Assembly: GCF_010730355.1 (NCBI RefSeq)
Contig: NZ_AP022576.1
Coordinates: forward strand, 3,968,001 to 4,032,000
Source: Mycobacterium florentinum
GTDB taxonomy: Bacteria > Actinomycetota > Actinomycetes > Mycobacteriales > Mycobacteriaceae
Length of the DNA stretch: 64,000 nucleotides
Reading direction: 5' to 3'
The notes below the pieces were generated by a model, which did no database searches, was not told the DNA's origin, and saw nothing but the letters and a program-made list of their open reading frames with translations. Shown piece after piece: positions 24,952 to 34,879 of this stretch; the stretch's first letter is position 1, and each line of letters begins with the position of its first letter. A program made the position numbers and the translations under genes.

Positions 24952-25584
24952 TCAAGCAGAGGCCTGGATGCCGGTGAGCAGCATGTCGAGGGCGCGGTCG
25001 AAGTCGTCGGCCATCGTCGAACGTCGGCTGGTCTCGGACAGTGCTGCCAAGTGCGGGTGCTCGGCGCCGGCAAGGTCGCCGATCCGCTTGGCGGCGGCCG
25101 CATTGGATTGTTCTCGGTCGTCCCCCGCAAGCGGGTGGGCCAATTCGACTTGGGCGGCACCCATTACGAGACTGAGCACTCCGCGGAACGCGGCGAGCAC
25201 GTCGAGGTCGCTCAGTCCCGCGCGCCGCAGCGCCTCGATGAGGCGTTCGGCCGGCAGGTAGCCGACCGACGACACCGTGCGGCGCGTCAACACCAACGGC
25301 GCGGCGTTGGGGTGTTGTCGCATGCCAAGCCACCAGGCGGTCGCGATGGCCTTGACGTCGGCTCGCCAATCGTCGGACCGCCGTGGCAGACGGATATCGG
25401 CGAGCACCGCTTCTGCGACGAGACCTTCGAGTTCCTCGCGGTCTTTGACGTAGTTGTACAGCGTCATCGGTCCGGTACCCAAAGCGGCCGCCAGGGATCG
25501 CATGCTCAGGCTCGCCAGCCCGTCCTTGTCGACGATCCGGATCGCCTGCGCCCGTACTTCGGCGAGAGTGAATCTTGCCCGCAT
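24952..25584 (-). CDS. TetR-family regulator (TetR C-terminal type)
   Basis: A 210-residue regulator with N-terminal helices RAQAIRIVDKDGLASLSMRSLAAALGTGPMTLYNYVKDREEL, the TetR/ActII-type layout in which recognition ends in LYNYV. The C-terminal domain is of the antibiotic-resistance TetR_C type. It faces the alpha/beta hydrolase operon across two near-identical palindromes (25623-25660), which it probably binds. Confidence 0.9.
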   Translation of the reverse strand: MRARFTLAEVRAQAIRIVDKDGLASLSMRSLAAALGTGPMTLYNYVKDREELEGLVAEAVLADIRLPRRSDDWRADVKAIATAWWLGMRQHPNAAPLVLTRRTVSSVGYLPAERLIEALRRAGLSDLDVLAAFRGVLSLVMGAAQVELAHPLAGDDREQSNAAAAKRIGDLAGAEHPHLAALSETSRRSTMADDFDRALDMLLTGIQASA

Positions 25585-25622
25585 GGAACGGCCGTCCTCC
25601 TCATTGTCCGCATCCCATTGAC

Positions 25623-25660
25623 ACGTACGATGTACGTAAGTTAAAACGTACGGTGTACGT
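25623..25660. promoter_or_regulatory. Twin TetR operators
   Basis: ACGTAC-GAT-GTACGT (25623-25637) and ACGTAC-GGT-GTACGT (25646-25660) are perfect 6-base-arm palindromes with centres 23 bases apart. They lie between the TetR start (25584) and the divergent hydrolase start (25680). This is the arrangement for a TetR repressor controlling itself and the divergent operon. Confidence 0.75.
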
Positions 25661-25679
25661 ATCTAGGGAAGGATCTCAC

Positions 25680-26585
25680 ATGACCGCTACCTACGACACC
25701 GTCAGGGTGTCCTTCATGTCGCGCGGTACCCGCTGCGCGGGTTGGCTGACTCTTCCCGGCGGGCCAGGCCCGCATCCGGGCCTGGTGCTGGCTCATGGAT
25801 TGGGCGCCACGCATGGCATGTCGCTGTCCCAGTACGAACAGCATTTCGCCAAATCCGGGATCGCGACGCTGGCGTTCGACTATCGATACACCGGCGAATC
25901 CGACGGGGAGCCGCGCCAGCAGTTCAGCATGCGTGCGCACCGCCACGACGTCGAGGCGGCGCTGGACTACCTGCGCCAGCACGGCAGTATCGACGCCGCC
26001 CGGCTGGGCCTATGGGGGACCAGTCTGGGCGCGCTGCATGTGCTGCAAGCGGCGGCACACGGGGTCGACGTCGCGGCGGTGGCGGTGCAATGCCCGATCG
26101 TGCACGGGCCGACAACGATGCTGCGAGGCGGCATTTCGCCCGCCCTGCGGCTCACGCCGGCGATCGTCGCCGACGCCATCGGCCGGCTGCGTCGGGCAGG
26201 CCGAACCTACATCCCCATCGTCGGTCGGCCCGGCGAATTGGCCGCGGTCACCGGCGTGGGCGCGTTGGACGGCTGGTATTCCACCGTTTCGCCGGGGTGC
26301 ACCTTCGACAACCGCATGGCGGCGATGGACATACTCGGTATCGTTGCGAGCAGTGCGAAGCGTGGCGCCGCGAAAATCGAAGCACCGCTGCTCGTTTGCG
26401 TATCGGAAAAGGAAAACTTGATGGACCCGCGGCATGCCGAAGACGTCGCTGCCGCCGCGCCGCGCGGTCTGGCGAGGCACTACGACGGGGATCACTTCCA
26501 GATCTATCACCCGCCGCTGCTGAGCACGCTGCTCGACGATCAAACCGCCTTCCTGCAGGAGCATCTCGGTGTCCGGGTCGGCTAA
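25680..26585 (+). CDS. Alpha/beta-hydrolase (dienelactone-hydrolase/peptidase S9-like)
   Basis: A 301-residue hydrolase starting ATG 25680 after AGGGAAGGA. The N-terminus (VSFMSRGTRCAGWLTLPGG) and HGLGATHGM resemble acyl-peptidase or dienelactone-type folds. The nucleophile elbow is GTSLGA near residue 118, the acid is in ENLMDPRHAEDV and the histidine in YDGDHFQIYH. It probably cleaves an ester or amide, perhaps as a resistance enzyme under TetR control. It overlaps the next gene by 17 bases. Confidence 0.88.
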   Translation: MTATYDTVRVSFMSRGTRCAGWLTLPGGPGPHPGLVLAHGLGATHGMSLSQYEQHFAKSGIATLAFDYRYTGESDGEPRQQFSMRAHRHDVEAALDYLRQHGSIDAARLGLWGTSLGALHVLQAAAHGVDVAAVAVQCPIVHGPTTMLRGGISPALRLTPAIVADAIGRLRRAGRTYIPIVGRPGELAAVTGVGALDGWYSTVSPGCTFDNRMAAMDILGIVASSAKRGAAKIEAPLLVCVSEKENLMDPRHAEDVAAAAPRGLARHYDGDHFQIYHPPLLSTLLDDQTAFLQEHLGVRVG

Positions 26586-27204
26586 TGCATTGCGCGACAA
26601 CGACACCAGGCTGATCGCGTTGGGCCGGGATATCAGCGCCGCACAGTGGGCCCAACCGAGCCTGTGCACGGAGTGGACCAATCACGAGGTACTGGCCCAT
26701 CTCGTCATCGGCTATGGGGTCGCGTTCTCCGCGGTTGCCACCAGCATGCTGCGACACCGCGGCCGGTTCGATGCCGCAAACACCGAACTGGCCCGGGACC
26801 TTGCGGTCCGGCGCGGTCCGGGGCAGTTGCTCGACGAACTGGTGGCGCTGGCTCGTCGCCCCCGAGGCATCGGGCGCCTCTTCCCGAAGCGGCTGCTGCT
26901 GGGCGACCACGTCATCCACGAACTCGACATCACGTATGCGCTGGGCAACGAGTCGGCGGTGCCGGTGTCGACCGTCGTCGCCGTGCTGAACACCCAGGTG
27001 CGGGTGCCCAACCCGTTCGTCCCCGCGGCCGCGCGCGCCCGTGGCCTCAATCTGCTTGCCACCGATACGAACTGGGCTCGTAAGGCCGACGGACCCGCGG
27101 TTGCCGGGCAGGCCGCTCACCTGGCATCCGTGCTCGCGGGAAGACCCTGGGCGCTGCGACACTTGAGCGGCGACGGCGTGGCGGTACTTTCTACCCGGAT
27201 GTGA
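26569..27204 (+). CDS. Maleylpyruvate-isomerase/DinB-like TIGR03083-type protein
   Basis: A 211-residue actinobacterial protein of the mycothiol-dependent maleylpyruvate isomerase-like group. It has the early CTEWTNHEVLAHLVIGY and GDHVIHELDITYALG, whose histidines form the metal triad of the DinB-like four-helix fold. GTG 26569 overlaps the hydrolase end. It may conjugate or isomerise a toxic substrate with mycothiol. The precise reaction is unknown. Confidence 0.8.
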   Translation: MSGSANALRDNDTRLIALGRDISAAQWAQPSLCTEWTNHEVLAHLVIGYGVAFSAVATSMLRHRGRFDAANTELARDLAVRRGPGQLLDELVALARRPRGIGRLFPKRLLLGDHVIHELDITYALGNESAVPVSTVVAVLNTQVRVPNPFVPAAARARGLNLLATDTNWARKADGPAVAGQAAHLASVLAGRPWALRHLSGDGVAVLSTRM

Positions 27205-27228
27205 TCGCACAACGGCAGGAAGACTCAC

Positions 27229-27612
27229 ATGAGCGGACTGGAACCCACTCCCGAGCAATTCGCGGCGCTGGCCGCGCGCCCCGCGGACGCACCGGTGGTG
27301 ATGGTCAACCTGCTGAAGTTCAAATCCGAGGGCGGCGTGGAGCGCTACCTGCAGTACGGCGCGGGAGTTGTTCGGCATCTCGAACGCGCCGGTGCCACCG
27401 TCCGCTATACGGGAGGAGCGCCGTCGGTGGTGATCGGCGACGGTGAAAAGCCTTGGTGGGACGCGATTATCATCGTCGAGTACCCGTCGCCGCAGGCCTT
27501 TGTCGACATGGTGACCGACTCGGAGTACCTCAAGGTGCACGAGCATCGCGCCGCCGCGCTGGAGCGCGGAGATCTGATCGCGACGTCGATGTGGTCGATC
27601 GCGGCAGATTGA
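27229..27612 (+). CDS. DUF1330-family protein
   Basis: A 127-residue ferredoxin-like alpha/beta protein with the DUF1330 signatures VVMVNLLKFK, YLQYGAGVVRHLERAGA, VEYPSPQAFVDMVTDSEYLKV and HRAAALE. It lies 24 bases after the TIGR03083 gene with GGCAGGAAG as RBS, closing the TetR-controlled operon. These proteins are small dimeric enzymes or binding proteins of unsettled function. Confidence 0.85.
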   Translation: MSGLEPTPEQFAALAARPADAPVVMVNLLKFKSEGGVERYLQYGAGVVRHLERAGATVRYTGGAPSVVIGDGEKPWWDAIIIVEYPSPQAFVDMVTDSEYLKVHEHRAAALERGDLIATSMWSIAAD

Positions 27613-27618
27613 TACAGC

Positions 27619-29532
27619 TCAATTCGAGCTGATGGGCTCGGGGATGTCCCGCAGGTACCACGGTCCTTCGCCGAGCAGCGTCAATTCCTGATGGTGATGC
27701 TGCTCGATGGTGCTGCGGTGGCTGACGCTGACCACGATGCAGTCCGGCAACTCGGTCCGTAGCAGGTTGTACAGCAAGAACTCCAGAGCTTCGTCGACCG
27801 CGGAGGTGGCCTCGTCGAGGAAGACGGCCTTGGGTTTGATCGCCAACAGCCGGGCGAACGCGATGCGTTGCTGCTCTCCGGGCGAGAGGACCTTGGCCCA
27901 GTCCCGTTCCTCGTCGAGTCGGGTGGTCAGGTTGGGCAGCGCGGCCCTGATCAGCGCCTGCTGCAATGTGGCGTCGTCGATCTCGCCGGCCACGGCGGGG
28001 TAGGACACCACGGCGCGCAGGTTGCCGAGCGGGACGTAGGGCAGCTGGGACAGGAACATCACCTGGTTGGGGCCGTCCGGGCGGCGCAGCGTTCCCGAGG
28101 CATACGGCCACAACTGCGCCAGGGTGCGCAACAGGGTGGTTTTCCCGCTGCCCGACCTCCCGGTGACGACCAGCGCGTCGCCGGGCCTCAACCGCAGATC
28201 GAGCGGTTCGATCAGTCGCGTCCCGGACGGGGTACGGACCTCGACATCGGCCAGCTCGACCGAGCCGTCCGAGCTGGCCACGGCCGACAGCTCCGGGAGC
28301 GTCCGTGCCGCGGCGTTGGCCTCGACCAGTCCATTGAGGCGCAGTATCGCGGCCCGGTAGCTGGCGAAGCGGTCGTACGCGTTGCGGAAGAACGACAGCG
28401 AATCCTCGATATGGCTGAAGGCGCTGGCCGACTGCGTCACCCCGCCGAACTTGACGCTGCCGGCGAACAGCCGCGGCGCCTGCACGATGAAGGGCAACGG
28501 GGTGATCGCCTGACTCACCGTGAGGTTCCAGCCGATGAACCCGATCGTGCGCCGCACATAGCTTCGGTAGTTGGCGATCGTCGTATCGAACCGGCTGGCC
28601 AGCTGTGCGTGCTCGGCCCGCTCACCGCGATAGAGGCCGACCGCCTCGGCGGCGTCGCGCAGCCGCACCAGCGCATACCGGAATGCGGCGTTGAACTGTT
28701 CGTTGCGAAAGCTGAGGCGGATCAACGGGCGGCCTATCCAGAACGCGACCACCGTGGCGACCAGAACGTGGACGAATACGACCCAGAACAGCGCCCTTGG
28801 GATGGCCAGCCCGAGGACGTGCAGCGTGCCGGAAAGCCGCCACAGAATCACGCTGAATGACACGACCGAGACGATCGAATGAACCGCGCCGAAAAGCAAA
28901 TTGCTCGACGTGCCGGCGTTTGGGTGGTTGGCCGAACCGCCCATTCCGGCGGTGAAAATGTCGATGTCGAGCTGGATGCGTTGGTCGGGGTTGTCGATCG
29001 TGGCGTCGCTAAAACGGGCGCGGTAGTACGCGCGTCGATCGAGCCAGTCCATCGTCAAACGATCGGTGAGCCACACCCGCCAGCGGATGAGGAACTGCTG
29101 CGTCAAGTACAAATCCGCCATCGCCCGCAACACGTGCAACGTCGCGAGGACGCAGAACGTGCGGATGGCCACCCAAAAGCCGTGGATGCCGGAGTCGCGC
29201 ACGGCATCGTTGCCCGCGCCGGCTCCCTGAAATGCGGTCTGCAGAGACGAGTACAGGTCGTTGCTGTAGTAGCTGAGCAAGATGTTGATCCGCACCGCCA
29301 GCATGACCGACAGCAGCAGCACAGCAAACTGGCCCCACACCGCGACGCTCTGCCGCCCGGTGAAGTAACCGCCTGTGATCCGCCAGAACTCGCTGCCCCA
29401 CCCGGTGTACCGGACCGCCGCGATGCCGAAGACAAGCAAACAGACCGCGCTGATCGCCCAGGCCTCGAGAATCCAGCGCGACGATGCGACCAGTTCGTGG
29501 TTCCAGTCGATCGACGGTGTGAATTTGTCCAT
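27619..29532 (-). CDS. bacA: BacA/SbmA-type ABC exporter-fold importer, permease-ATPase fusion
   Basis: A 637-residue protein with an N-terminal SbmA/BacA-like membrane domain of about six helices (residues about 20-330) and a C-terminal ATPase. Walker A is GRSGSGKTT, the signature is [16 protein letters not shown] and Walker B is [14 protein letters not shown]. Length and order match M. tuberculosis Rv1819c, which imports vitamin B12 and hydrophilic peptides. The gene is monocistronic and converges on the DUF1330 gene. Confidence 0.88.
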   Translation of the reverse strand: MDKFTPSIDWNHELVASSRWILEAWAISAVCLLVFGIAAVRYTGWGSEFWRITGGYFTGRQSVAVWGQFAVLLLSVMLAVRINILLSYYSNDLYSSLQTAFQGAGAGNDAVRDSGIHGFWVAIRTFCVLATLHVLRAMADLYLTQQFLIRWRVWLTDRLTMDWLDRRAYYRARFSDATIDNPDQRIQLDIDIFTAGMGGSANHPNAGTSSNLLFGAVHSIVSVVSFSVILWRLSGTLHVLGLAIPRALFWVVFVHVLVATVVAFWIGRPLIRLSFRNEQFNAAFRYALVRLRDAAEAVGLYRGERAEHAQLASRFDTTIANYRSYVRRTIGFIGWNLTVSQAITPLPFIVQAPRLFAGSVKFGGVTQSASAFSHIEDSLSFFRNAYDRFASYRAAILRLNGLVEANAAARTLPELSAVASSDGSVELADVEVRTPSGTRLIEPLDLRLRPGDALVVTGRSGSGKTTLLRTLAQLWPYASGTLRRPDGPNQVMFLSQLPYVPLGNLRAVVSYPAVAGEIDDATLQQALIRAALPNLTTRLDEERDWAKVLSPGEQQRIAFARLLAIKPKAVFLDEATSAVDEALEFLLYNLLRTELPDCIVVSVSHRSTIEQHHHQELTLLGEGPWYLRDIPEPISSN

Positions 29533-29697
29533 CGCAGGCTCGTCTCTTTCGGGGGCTTCTCGGTCAATCCGATAGTGAAGTAATCACGATCATTCCCGGT
29601 CTGTCCGTCGGCGGTCCGGGGAAGGCCGATCTTGTTGCCGCACAACCCTTCCTAGAAATTGCTGGCGGGTGCTTGCCAGTAGGCGTCTAATTGGCAA

Positions 29698-31053
29698 ATG
29701 GAACTGATGAGCCCCACCGACTCGGTCTTTCTGCTGGGTGAATCCCGTGAGCATCCCATGCACGTCGGGGGCCTGTCGTTGTACGAGCCTCCAGAGGGTG
29801 CCGGTCTGGGGTTCGTGCGGGAGTTCTACGACAGCCTGGTCGTCCAGCAGGATTTCCAGCCGACCTTTCTCAAGCGCCCGGCGACCTTCTTGGGCGGGAT
29901 CGCCAACCTCGGCTGGTCCTACGACAAGGACCTGGACATCGACTATCACGTCCGGCGCTCCGCACTGCCCTCGCCGGGGCGGGTCCGCGATCTGCTCGAG
30001 CTGACCTCGCTGCTGCACAGCGCCCTGCTCGATCGCCACCGTCCGCTGTGGGAGGCGTACGTGATCGAGGGACTCAAGGACGGCCGCTTCGCGATCTACA
30101 CCAAGATGCACCACTCGCTGATCGACGGCGTCTCGGCCCTGAAGCTGATGCAGCGCGCCCTGTCGAACGACCCTGAGGACACCGAGATCCGGGCACCCTG
30201 GAACCTGCGCAAACCGAAACGTAAGCCGGCGCCGTCGTCGCGGCTGAGCTCGCTGATGCATACGGCGGGATCCCTTGCGGCACTTGCCCCGTCGACGGTC
30301 ATGCTGGCTCGCGCCGCGCTGTTCGAACAGCAACTTACGCTGCCGTTCGGCGCCCCGCGCACCATGCTCAACGTCAAGATCGGCGGGGCCCGGCGCTGCG
30401 CCGCGCAGTCATGGTCGGTGGACCGGATCAAGAACGTCAAGAACGCGGCGGGGGCCACGCTCAACGATGTCGTGCTGGCGATGTGTTCGGGTGCCCTGCG
30501 TTATTACCTGCTGGAGCAGGACGCCCTGCCGGAGGCGCCGCTGCTGGCGATGGTCCCGGTCAGCCTGCGCCGGGAGGACGAGGCCGACGCCGGCGGAAAC
30601 CTGGTCGGGGCGATCCTGTGCAACCTGGCCACCGACATCGAGGACCCGGCGAAGCGGCTGGAGACCGTGAGCGAGTCCATGCACAAGAACAAGACGGTGT
30701 TCTCCCAGTTGCCGCGAGCTCAAGCGTTGGCGTTGTCCGCGGTGAACATGAGTGCGCTGGCGATGTCGGCGGTTCCCGGATGGGTGACGTCGACGGCGCC
30801 GCCCTTCAACATCATCATCTCCAACGTTCCGGGACCCCGCGAGCAGATGTACTACGGCGGCGCACGACTGGACGGAAGCTATCCGCTGTCCGCCATCCTC
30901 GACGGCCAGGCACTGAACATCACGCTGGTCAGTAATGCCGACAAGCTCGATTTCGGTCTGGTCGGATGCCGGCGCAGCGTGCCGCACCTACAGCGCCTGC
31001 TCGCGCATTTGGAGTCGTCGCTCAAAGACCTGGAACGCGCCGTCGGGGTCTGA
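29698..31053 (+). CDS. Wax ester synthase / diacylglycerol acyltransferase (WS/DGAT)
   Basis: A 451-residue acyltransferase beginning MELMSPTDSVFLLGES, with the catalytic H138-H139-x3-D143-G144 (HHSLIDG). The later family blocks AGATLNDVVLAMCSGALR and NIIISNVPGPREQMYYGG are also present. Mycobacterial members make triacylglycerol or wax esters from acyl-CoA. The Nudix gene follows 5 bases after the stop. Confidence 0.95.
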   Translation: MELMSPTDSVFLLGESREHPMHVGGLSLYEPPEGAGLGFVREFYDSLVVQQDFQPTFLKRPATFLGGIANLGWSYDKDLDIDYHVRRSALPSPGRVRDLLELTSLLHSALLDRHRPLWEAYVIEGLKDGRFAIYTKMHHSLIDGVSALKLMQRALSNDPEDTEIRAPWNLRKPKRKPAPSSRLSSLMHTAGSLAALAPSTVMLARAALFEQQLTLPFGAPRTMLNVKIGGARRCAAQSWSVDRIKNVKNAAGATLNDVVLAMCSGALRYYLLEQDALPEAPLLAMVPVSLRREDEADAGGNLVGAILCNLATDIEDPAKRLETVSESMHKNKTVFSQLPRAQALALSAVNMSALAMSAVPGWVTSTAPPFNIIISNVPGPREQMYYGGARLDGSYPLSAILDGQALNITLVSNADKLDFGLVGCRRSVPHLQRLLAHLESSLKDLERAVGV

Positions 31054-31058
31054 GCCGG

Positions 31059-31544
31059 GTGGCCAAACTCAGCGCGGGGGTGCTGTTGTATCGCATCCGC
31101 GACGGTGTCGTCGAAGTCTTGCTCGCGCATCCGGGCGGCCCGTTCTGGGCTCGCAAGGATGACGGCGCGTGGTCGATTCCCAAGGGGGAGTACGCCGACG
31201 ATGAGGATCCCTGGGCTGCGGCGCGGCGTGAGTTTTCCGAGGAGCTGGGGCTACCGGTCCCGGCCGGACCGCGCCTCGACCTCGGTGCCTTGAAACAACC
31301 CGGCGGCAAAGTGGTCACCGCCTTCGCCGTCCGGGGCGACCTCGACGTTGGCGACGCGCGCAGCAACACCTTCGAATTGGAGTGGCCGAAAGGCTCGGGC
31401 AAGGTGCGCGAGTTTCCCGAAGTCGATCGGGTGGAATGGTTCCCGGTGGCACAGGCACACGCCAAATTGCTTAAGGGACAACGACCTTACCTCGATTTGT
31501 TGATGGCGCACCCGGAGCTGACGGGCCTCACCGAAGGGTGTTAG
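31059..31544 (+). CDS. Nudix hydrolase
   Basis: A 161-residue Nudix protein starting GTG 31059. The Nudix box is complete: GEYADDEDPWAAARREFSEE then LGL, fitting G-x5-E-x7-REUxEExGU. Members hydrolyse nucleoside diphosphates linked to other groups. The N-terminus KLSAGVLLYRIRDGVVEVLL is typical of the DUF-type mycobacterial Nudix. It probably shares a transcript with the WS/DGAT gene. The substrate is unknown. Confidence 0.9.
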   Translation: MAKLSAGVLLYRIRDGVVEVLLAHPGGPFWARKDDGAWSIPKGEYADDEDPWAAARREFSEELGLPVPAGPRLDLGALKQPGGKVVTAFAVRGDLDVGDARSNTFELEWPKGSGKVREFPEVDRVEWFPVAQAHAKLLKGQRPYLDLLMAHPELTGLTEGC

Positions 31545-32607
31545 CACGCTGCCCGCGCCTGCGCATCGCGAAGATGACGACCGGCACCGCCACCGCGATC
31601 ACGACGAACAGGAATCCGGCGAACACGATCAGCTCGATCGGGATGACGGCGTTGTGGTCGACGTATAGCACCTGCCGGTACGCGTCATCGTTGGCCGCGT
31701 TGGCGAAGCTGAAATCCGACGAGATCTGCGCCGGCTTGGGGATATTCACCTGGAGCTTGGTCAGGTAGCCGCCGTGGTCGGCGGACAATTCGCGCAGCAG
31801 CGTGTCCCGCACGTCGGCGGAGACGTTGCCGGCGAACTGGACTTGGACGGACTGGCCGGCCTGCGCCGCGGCGTCGGCGTCGGTGCGCTGCTGTCGATGA
31901 TCGGACAGGGTAAAGATCGTGACTTGCTGCGGACTCGCGGCCGCGACCGAGAGTCGCATGGGATAGATCAGTTGCTTCGACGGGAAGGCCATCCGCACCG
32001 GGTTGAGGCCGCCCACGATGGGGTCGGAACTCGTCAGCCGGATCGCGACGAACGACCACCCGTCGCGCACGTACGGGCCCAGCGCGTCCGACACCGCCGG
32101 GCGGATGGCATAACCGTTGTCGTCCAACCACTTCTGCAATCCGCTCAGGTCACCGCCGGCCAACGTGGTGGCCTCCAGCGGCCCGAGGTGGACCTGGTTG
32201 ACCACCGTGGGGCCCCGGGGAGCCGCGGCCTCGAGAGGCGCGGAGGCGCTGGAGCCCACCTGCCCCAGCACCCAGTGCCGGCGCTGCTGGACCCTGGGGG
32301 CGGTGAGGGTCTCCAGCTCGGCGAATGTCGCCTTGTCACCCTCGGTGACGGTCGCCGGGGTCGGGGTGGGCACCACCAGGGCGACGTTGTTCGTGTCGGC
32401 ATTCAGGGCGAGTTGCATGACGATGGTTTCGCTGGATCCATCCCAATGCAGCAGCGCCACTTCGTGGTTCATGGCGGCCTGGCCGCCGACGGGAGGGACG
32501 ATCGCACCGCACGCGCATGCGTAGCCCGGAGCGGCCATGGCCACATTGGCCAGGGTAGCCAGAACGACGGCGACCAGACCCAACCCGCATGTGCGGGGTA
32601 TCTTCAT
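31528..32607 (-). CDS. DUF2330 secreted, membrane-anchored protein
   Basis: A 359-residue protein with a signal peptide (MKIPRTCGLGLVAVVLATLA, cleavage near residue 26) followed at once by CACGAIVPP, the DUF2330 cysteine motif. It ends with a membrane segment VFAGFLFVVIAVAVPVVIF and a basic tail. It is therefore extracytoplasmic and anchored at its C-terminus. It overlaps the convergent Nudix gene by 17 bases. The function is unknown. Confidence 0.88.
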   Translation of the reverse strand: MKIPRTCGLGLVAVVLATLANVAMAAPGYACACGAIVPPVGGQAAMNHEVALLHWDGSSETIVMQLALNADTNNVALVVPTPTPATVTEGDKATFAELETLTAPRVQQRRHWVLGQVGSSASAPLEAAAPRGPTVVNQVHLGPLEATTLAGGDLSGLQKWLDDNGYAIRPAVSDALGPYVRDGWSFVAIRLTSSDPIVGGLNPVRMAFPSKQLIYPMRLSVAAASPQQVTIFTLSDHRQQRTDADAAAQAGQSVQVQFAGNVSADVRDTLLRELSADHGGYLTKLQVNIPKPAQISSDFSFANAANDDAYRQVLYVDHNAVIPIELIVFAGFLFVVIAVAVPVVIFAMRRRGQRANTLR

Positions 32608-32671
32608 GGCGCAATGCTAGTTGCTGAAGAGCGCCTGGTCACCCTGTTCTCGCTGCGGCTTAAGGTGCGAC

Positions 32672-33964
32672 ATGCACAATGTGTCCATGACGACTGCGCC
32701 GATTCAGCCCGCCGGGCCCGCCGACCAAGCCGAATCGCAAAAGTTGCTATTCGGATTTCTCGACCCGGCGAATCGCGCCGATCCGTATCGGCTGTGCGCA
32801 CAGATTCGCGACGGTGGACCGATCCTGCTGCCCGAGGCGCATCTCGCAGTCTTCTCGACCTACCGGGACTGCGACGACGCCCTGCGGCACCCGGCGTCGA
32901 GCAGCGACCGGATGAAATCGGCGCGCGCTCAGGAGCAGGTTGAAGCACAGATCCGGGAACTCATCGAATCCGGTGCGCCGCCACCCGCGCAACCGCCGCC
33001 GGGTTTTCTGTTCCTCGATCCCCCCGATCACACACGGTTGCGCAAGCTGGTCAGCAAGGCGTTCGCGCCGAAGGTGGTCAATGCGCTGCGGCCCGACATC
33101 AGTGTCCTGGTGGGCGGATTGCTCGACGCGATCGCCGAGAAGGGCAGCTTCGACGTCATCGAAGATTTCGCGTACCCGCTGCCGGTGGCCGTCATCTGCC
33201 GGCTGCTCGGTGTGCCACTGGAAGACGAGCCGCAATTCAGCCATGCCTCGGGATTGCTTGCGCAAGCACTGGATCCGTTCGTCACGTTCACCGGCTCGGC
33301 CTCGGATGGTCTGCAGGAGCGCCTCGACGCCGGAACGTGGCTGCGGGAGTATCTGCACGGCCTGATCGACCGCCGTCGCTCGCGGCCCGGCGAGGATTTG
33401 ATGTCGGGTCTGATCGCGGTGGAGGAGTCCGGTGACCAGCTGACCGAAGAGGAGATCGTCTCGACCTGCCTGCTGTTGCTGGTTGCCGGTCATGAGACCA
33501 CGGTCAACCTGATCGGCAACGCGGTCCTGGCGATGCTGCGCGAGCCGTCGCAATGGGCGGCGTTGCGCGCGGACGGGACCCGTGTCTCGGCGGTCATCGA
33601 GGAGACCCTGCGATACGACCCGCCGGTTCAGATGGTGGGCCGAATTGCCCTCGAAGACATGAAGATTGGACAAGTCGAGGTGCCCGAGGGCGACGTGATG
33701 ATGTTATTGCTCGCCGCAGCACACCGGGACCCGGCCGAGTTCGACCGGCCGGATACCTTCGATCCCGATCGGGGAACATTGCGGCACTTGGGTTTTGGAC
33801 GTGGCCTGCATTACTGTCTGGGCGCGCCGCTGGCACGGATGGAAGCCAGCATTGCCCTGTCGGAGGCGGCGGCGCGCTTTCCGGACGCCCGGCTGGGCAG
33901 CGAACCGCAATACAAGGCGAACGTCACCCTGCGGGGGCTATCGGAGCTGACCGTCGCTGTCTAG
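32672..33964 (+). CDS. Cytochrome P450
   Basis: A bacterial P450 of about 430 residues. It has the I-helix motif AGHETTVN, K-helix EETLR, PERF-like DRPDTFDPDR and the heme loop FGRGLHYCLGAPLAR with the cysteine ligand. Two starts are possible: ATG 32672 (AAGG six bases upstream, used here) and ATG 32687. It stands alone with no ferredoxin nearby. CYP family assignment would need alignment. Confidence 0.93.
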   Translation: MHNVSMTTAPIQPAGPADQAESQKLLFGFLDPANRADPYRLCAQIRDGGPILLPEAHLAVFSTYRDCDDALRHPASSSDRMKSARAQEQVEAQIRELIESGAPPPAQPPPGFLFLDPPDHTRLRKLVSKAFAPKVVNALRPDISVLVGGLLDAIAEKGSFDVIEDFAYPLPVAVICRLLGVPLEDEPQFSHASGLLAQALDPFVTFTGSASDGLQERLDAGTWLREYLHGLIDRRRSRPGEDLMSGLIAVEESGDQLTEEEIVSTCLLLLVAGHETTVNLIGNAVLAMLREPSQWAALRADGTRVSAVIEETLRYDPPVQMVGRIALEDMKIGQVEVPEGDVMMLLLAAAHRDPAEFDRPDTFDPDRGTLRHLGFGRGLHYCLGAPLARMEASIALSEAAARFPDARLGSEPQYKANVTLRGLSELTVAV

Positions 33965-33985
33965 CTCCGTCCCGCAACCGAGGTG

Positions 33986-34318
33986 TCAGCTGCTCGGCAA
34001 GCCCATTCGGGGCGCGTACTGCGGGCAGAAGTTTGTGACCGATGCGGTGATGAACAGCGCGGATTGATTCCTGTCGAGACCGGAATGCTGATTGAGGTAT
34101 TGGTACGCCGCCTCTTGGTAGTCGAGCATCGCGCACACTTCATTGGCGTCCTCGATCAGGGCGCCATCCGGTGCGCCGACCCCGATCCCGGCAGCCCGTA
34201 CCTGGTTGAGGAAGTCGGCCGTCGTTGCATGTGCCTCCGGCATCGCACCCCCGAAAAGCGCGATAGCCGCCAGGATTCCTATGGCCAGGGGCTTCTTCAC
34301 GGCCGCCGCAGCGTTCAT
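33986..34318 (-). CDS. DUF732 small secreted protein (first of tandem pair)
   Basis: A 110-residue protein (ATG 34318) with a signal peptide KKPLAIGILAAIALFGGAMP and AHA cleavage site near residue 33. A DUF732 domain follows: TADFLNQVRAAGIG, DANEVCAMLD and ASVTNFCPQYA with two conserved cysteines. DUF732 proteins are common in mycobacteria and without known function. It is about half-identical by eye to the protein at 34568. Confidence 0.9.
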   Translation of the reverse strand: MNAAAAVKKPLAIGILAAIALFGGAMPEAHATTADFLNQVRAAGIGVGAPDGALIEDANEVCAMLDYQEAAYQYLNQHSGLDRNQSALFITASVTNFCPQYAPRMGLPSS

Positions 34319-34567
34319 CGTTGACTTCCTTCCGACCAATTCATTTAAGGATCTGCTTCCGCCCGTCGCTCAGTACGGAGGGAGACCATAACTGGCTTCG
34401 GTGCACGTGGACCAAACAAGCGGTAATGAATTATGACCCACCGTGACGGCGTTTGCCTGTATGTCGACAGGCAAGGCTCGGCCGGGCTATCGGCTTTTCC
34501 GATCTGGCCGTTTCTCCAAGGTTCGGCCCGATATCGCTCGGGGCGAAGGTGACTGGTAGCCCGTTGC

Positions 34568-34879
34568 TTATCCGGGGGTCAGCTGCGGGCAGAAGTACTT
34601 GACCGAGACGTCAACGAACATAGCGGCCTTCTGTGCATTTAGACCGGAGTTCTGGACAAGGTATTGGTAGGGCGACTCCTGATAGTCGAGCATGGCGCAC
34701 ACTTCCTGCGCGTCCTCAATCAGGGCCGCATCCGATTTATGCAGTCCGACCCCATTTGCGCGCACCAGGCTAAGGAAGTCATCGGGTTTGGTCGCATGTG
34801 CGACCGGCGTTCCCGACGAAAGTGCGATGGCCGCCAAGATCGCCATGGCAGAAGGCGTCAAGAATGCCGTCGAGTTCAT
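34568..34879 (-). CDS. DUF732 small secreted protein (second of tandem pair)
   Basis: A 103-residue protein (ATG 34879) with a signal peptide ending VAHA and a DUF732 domain: DDFLSLVRANGVG, DAQEVCAMLDYQE, NSGLNAQKAAMFV and KYFCPQLTPG. The 249 bases between it and its neighbour hold no gene I can support, so each probably has its own promoter. It arose with the adjacent copy by tandem duplication. Confidence 0.9.
   Translation of the reverse strand: MNSTAFLTPSAMAILAAIALSSGTPVAHATKPDDFLSLVRANGVGLHKSDAALIEDAQEVCAMLDYQESPYQYLVQNSGLNAQKAAMFVDVSVKYFCPQLTPG

Noticed and set aside
27615..27631. CAGCTC-AATTC-GAGCTG between convergent genes as a terminator
   Set aside because: The stem is only six bases, lies within the end of the transporter coding sequence and has no U-run.
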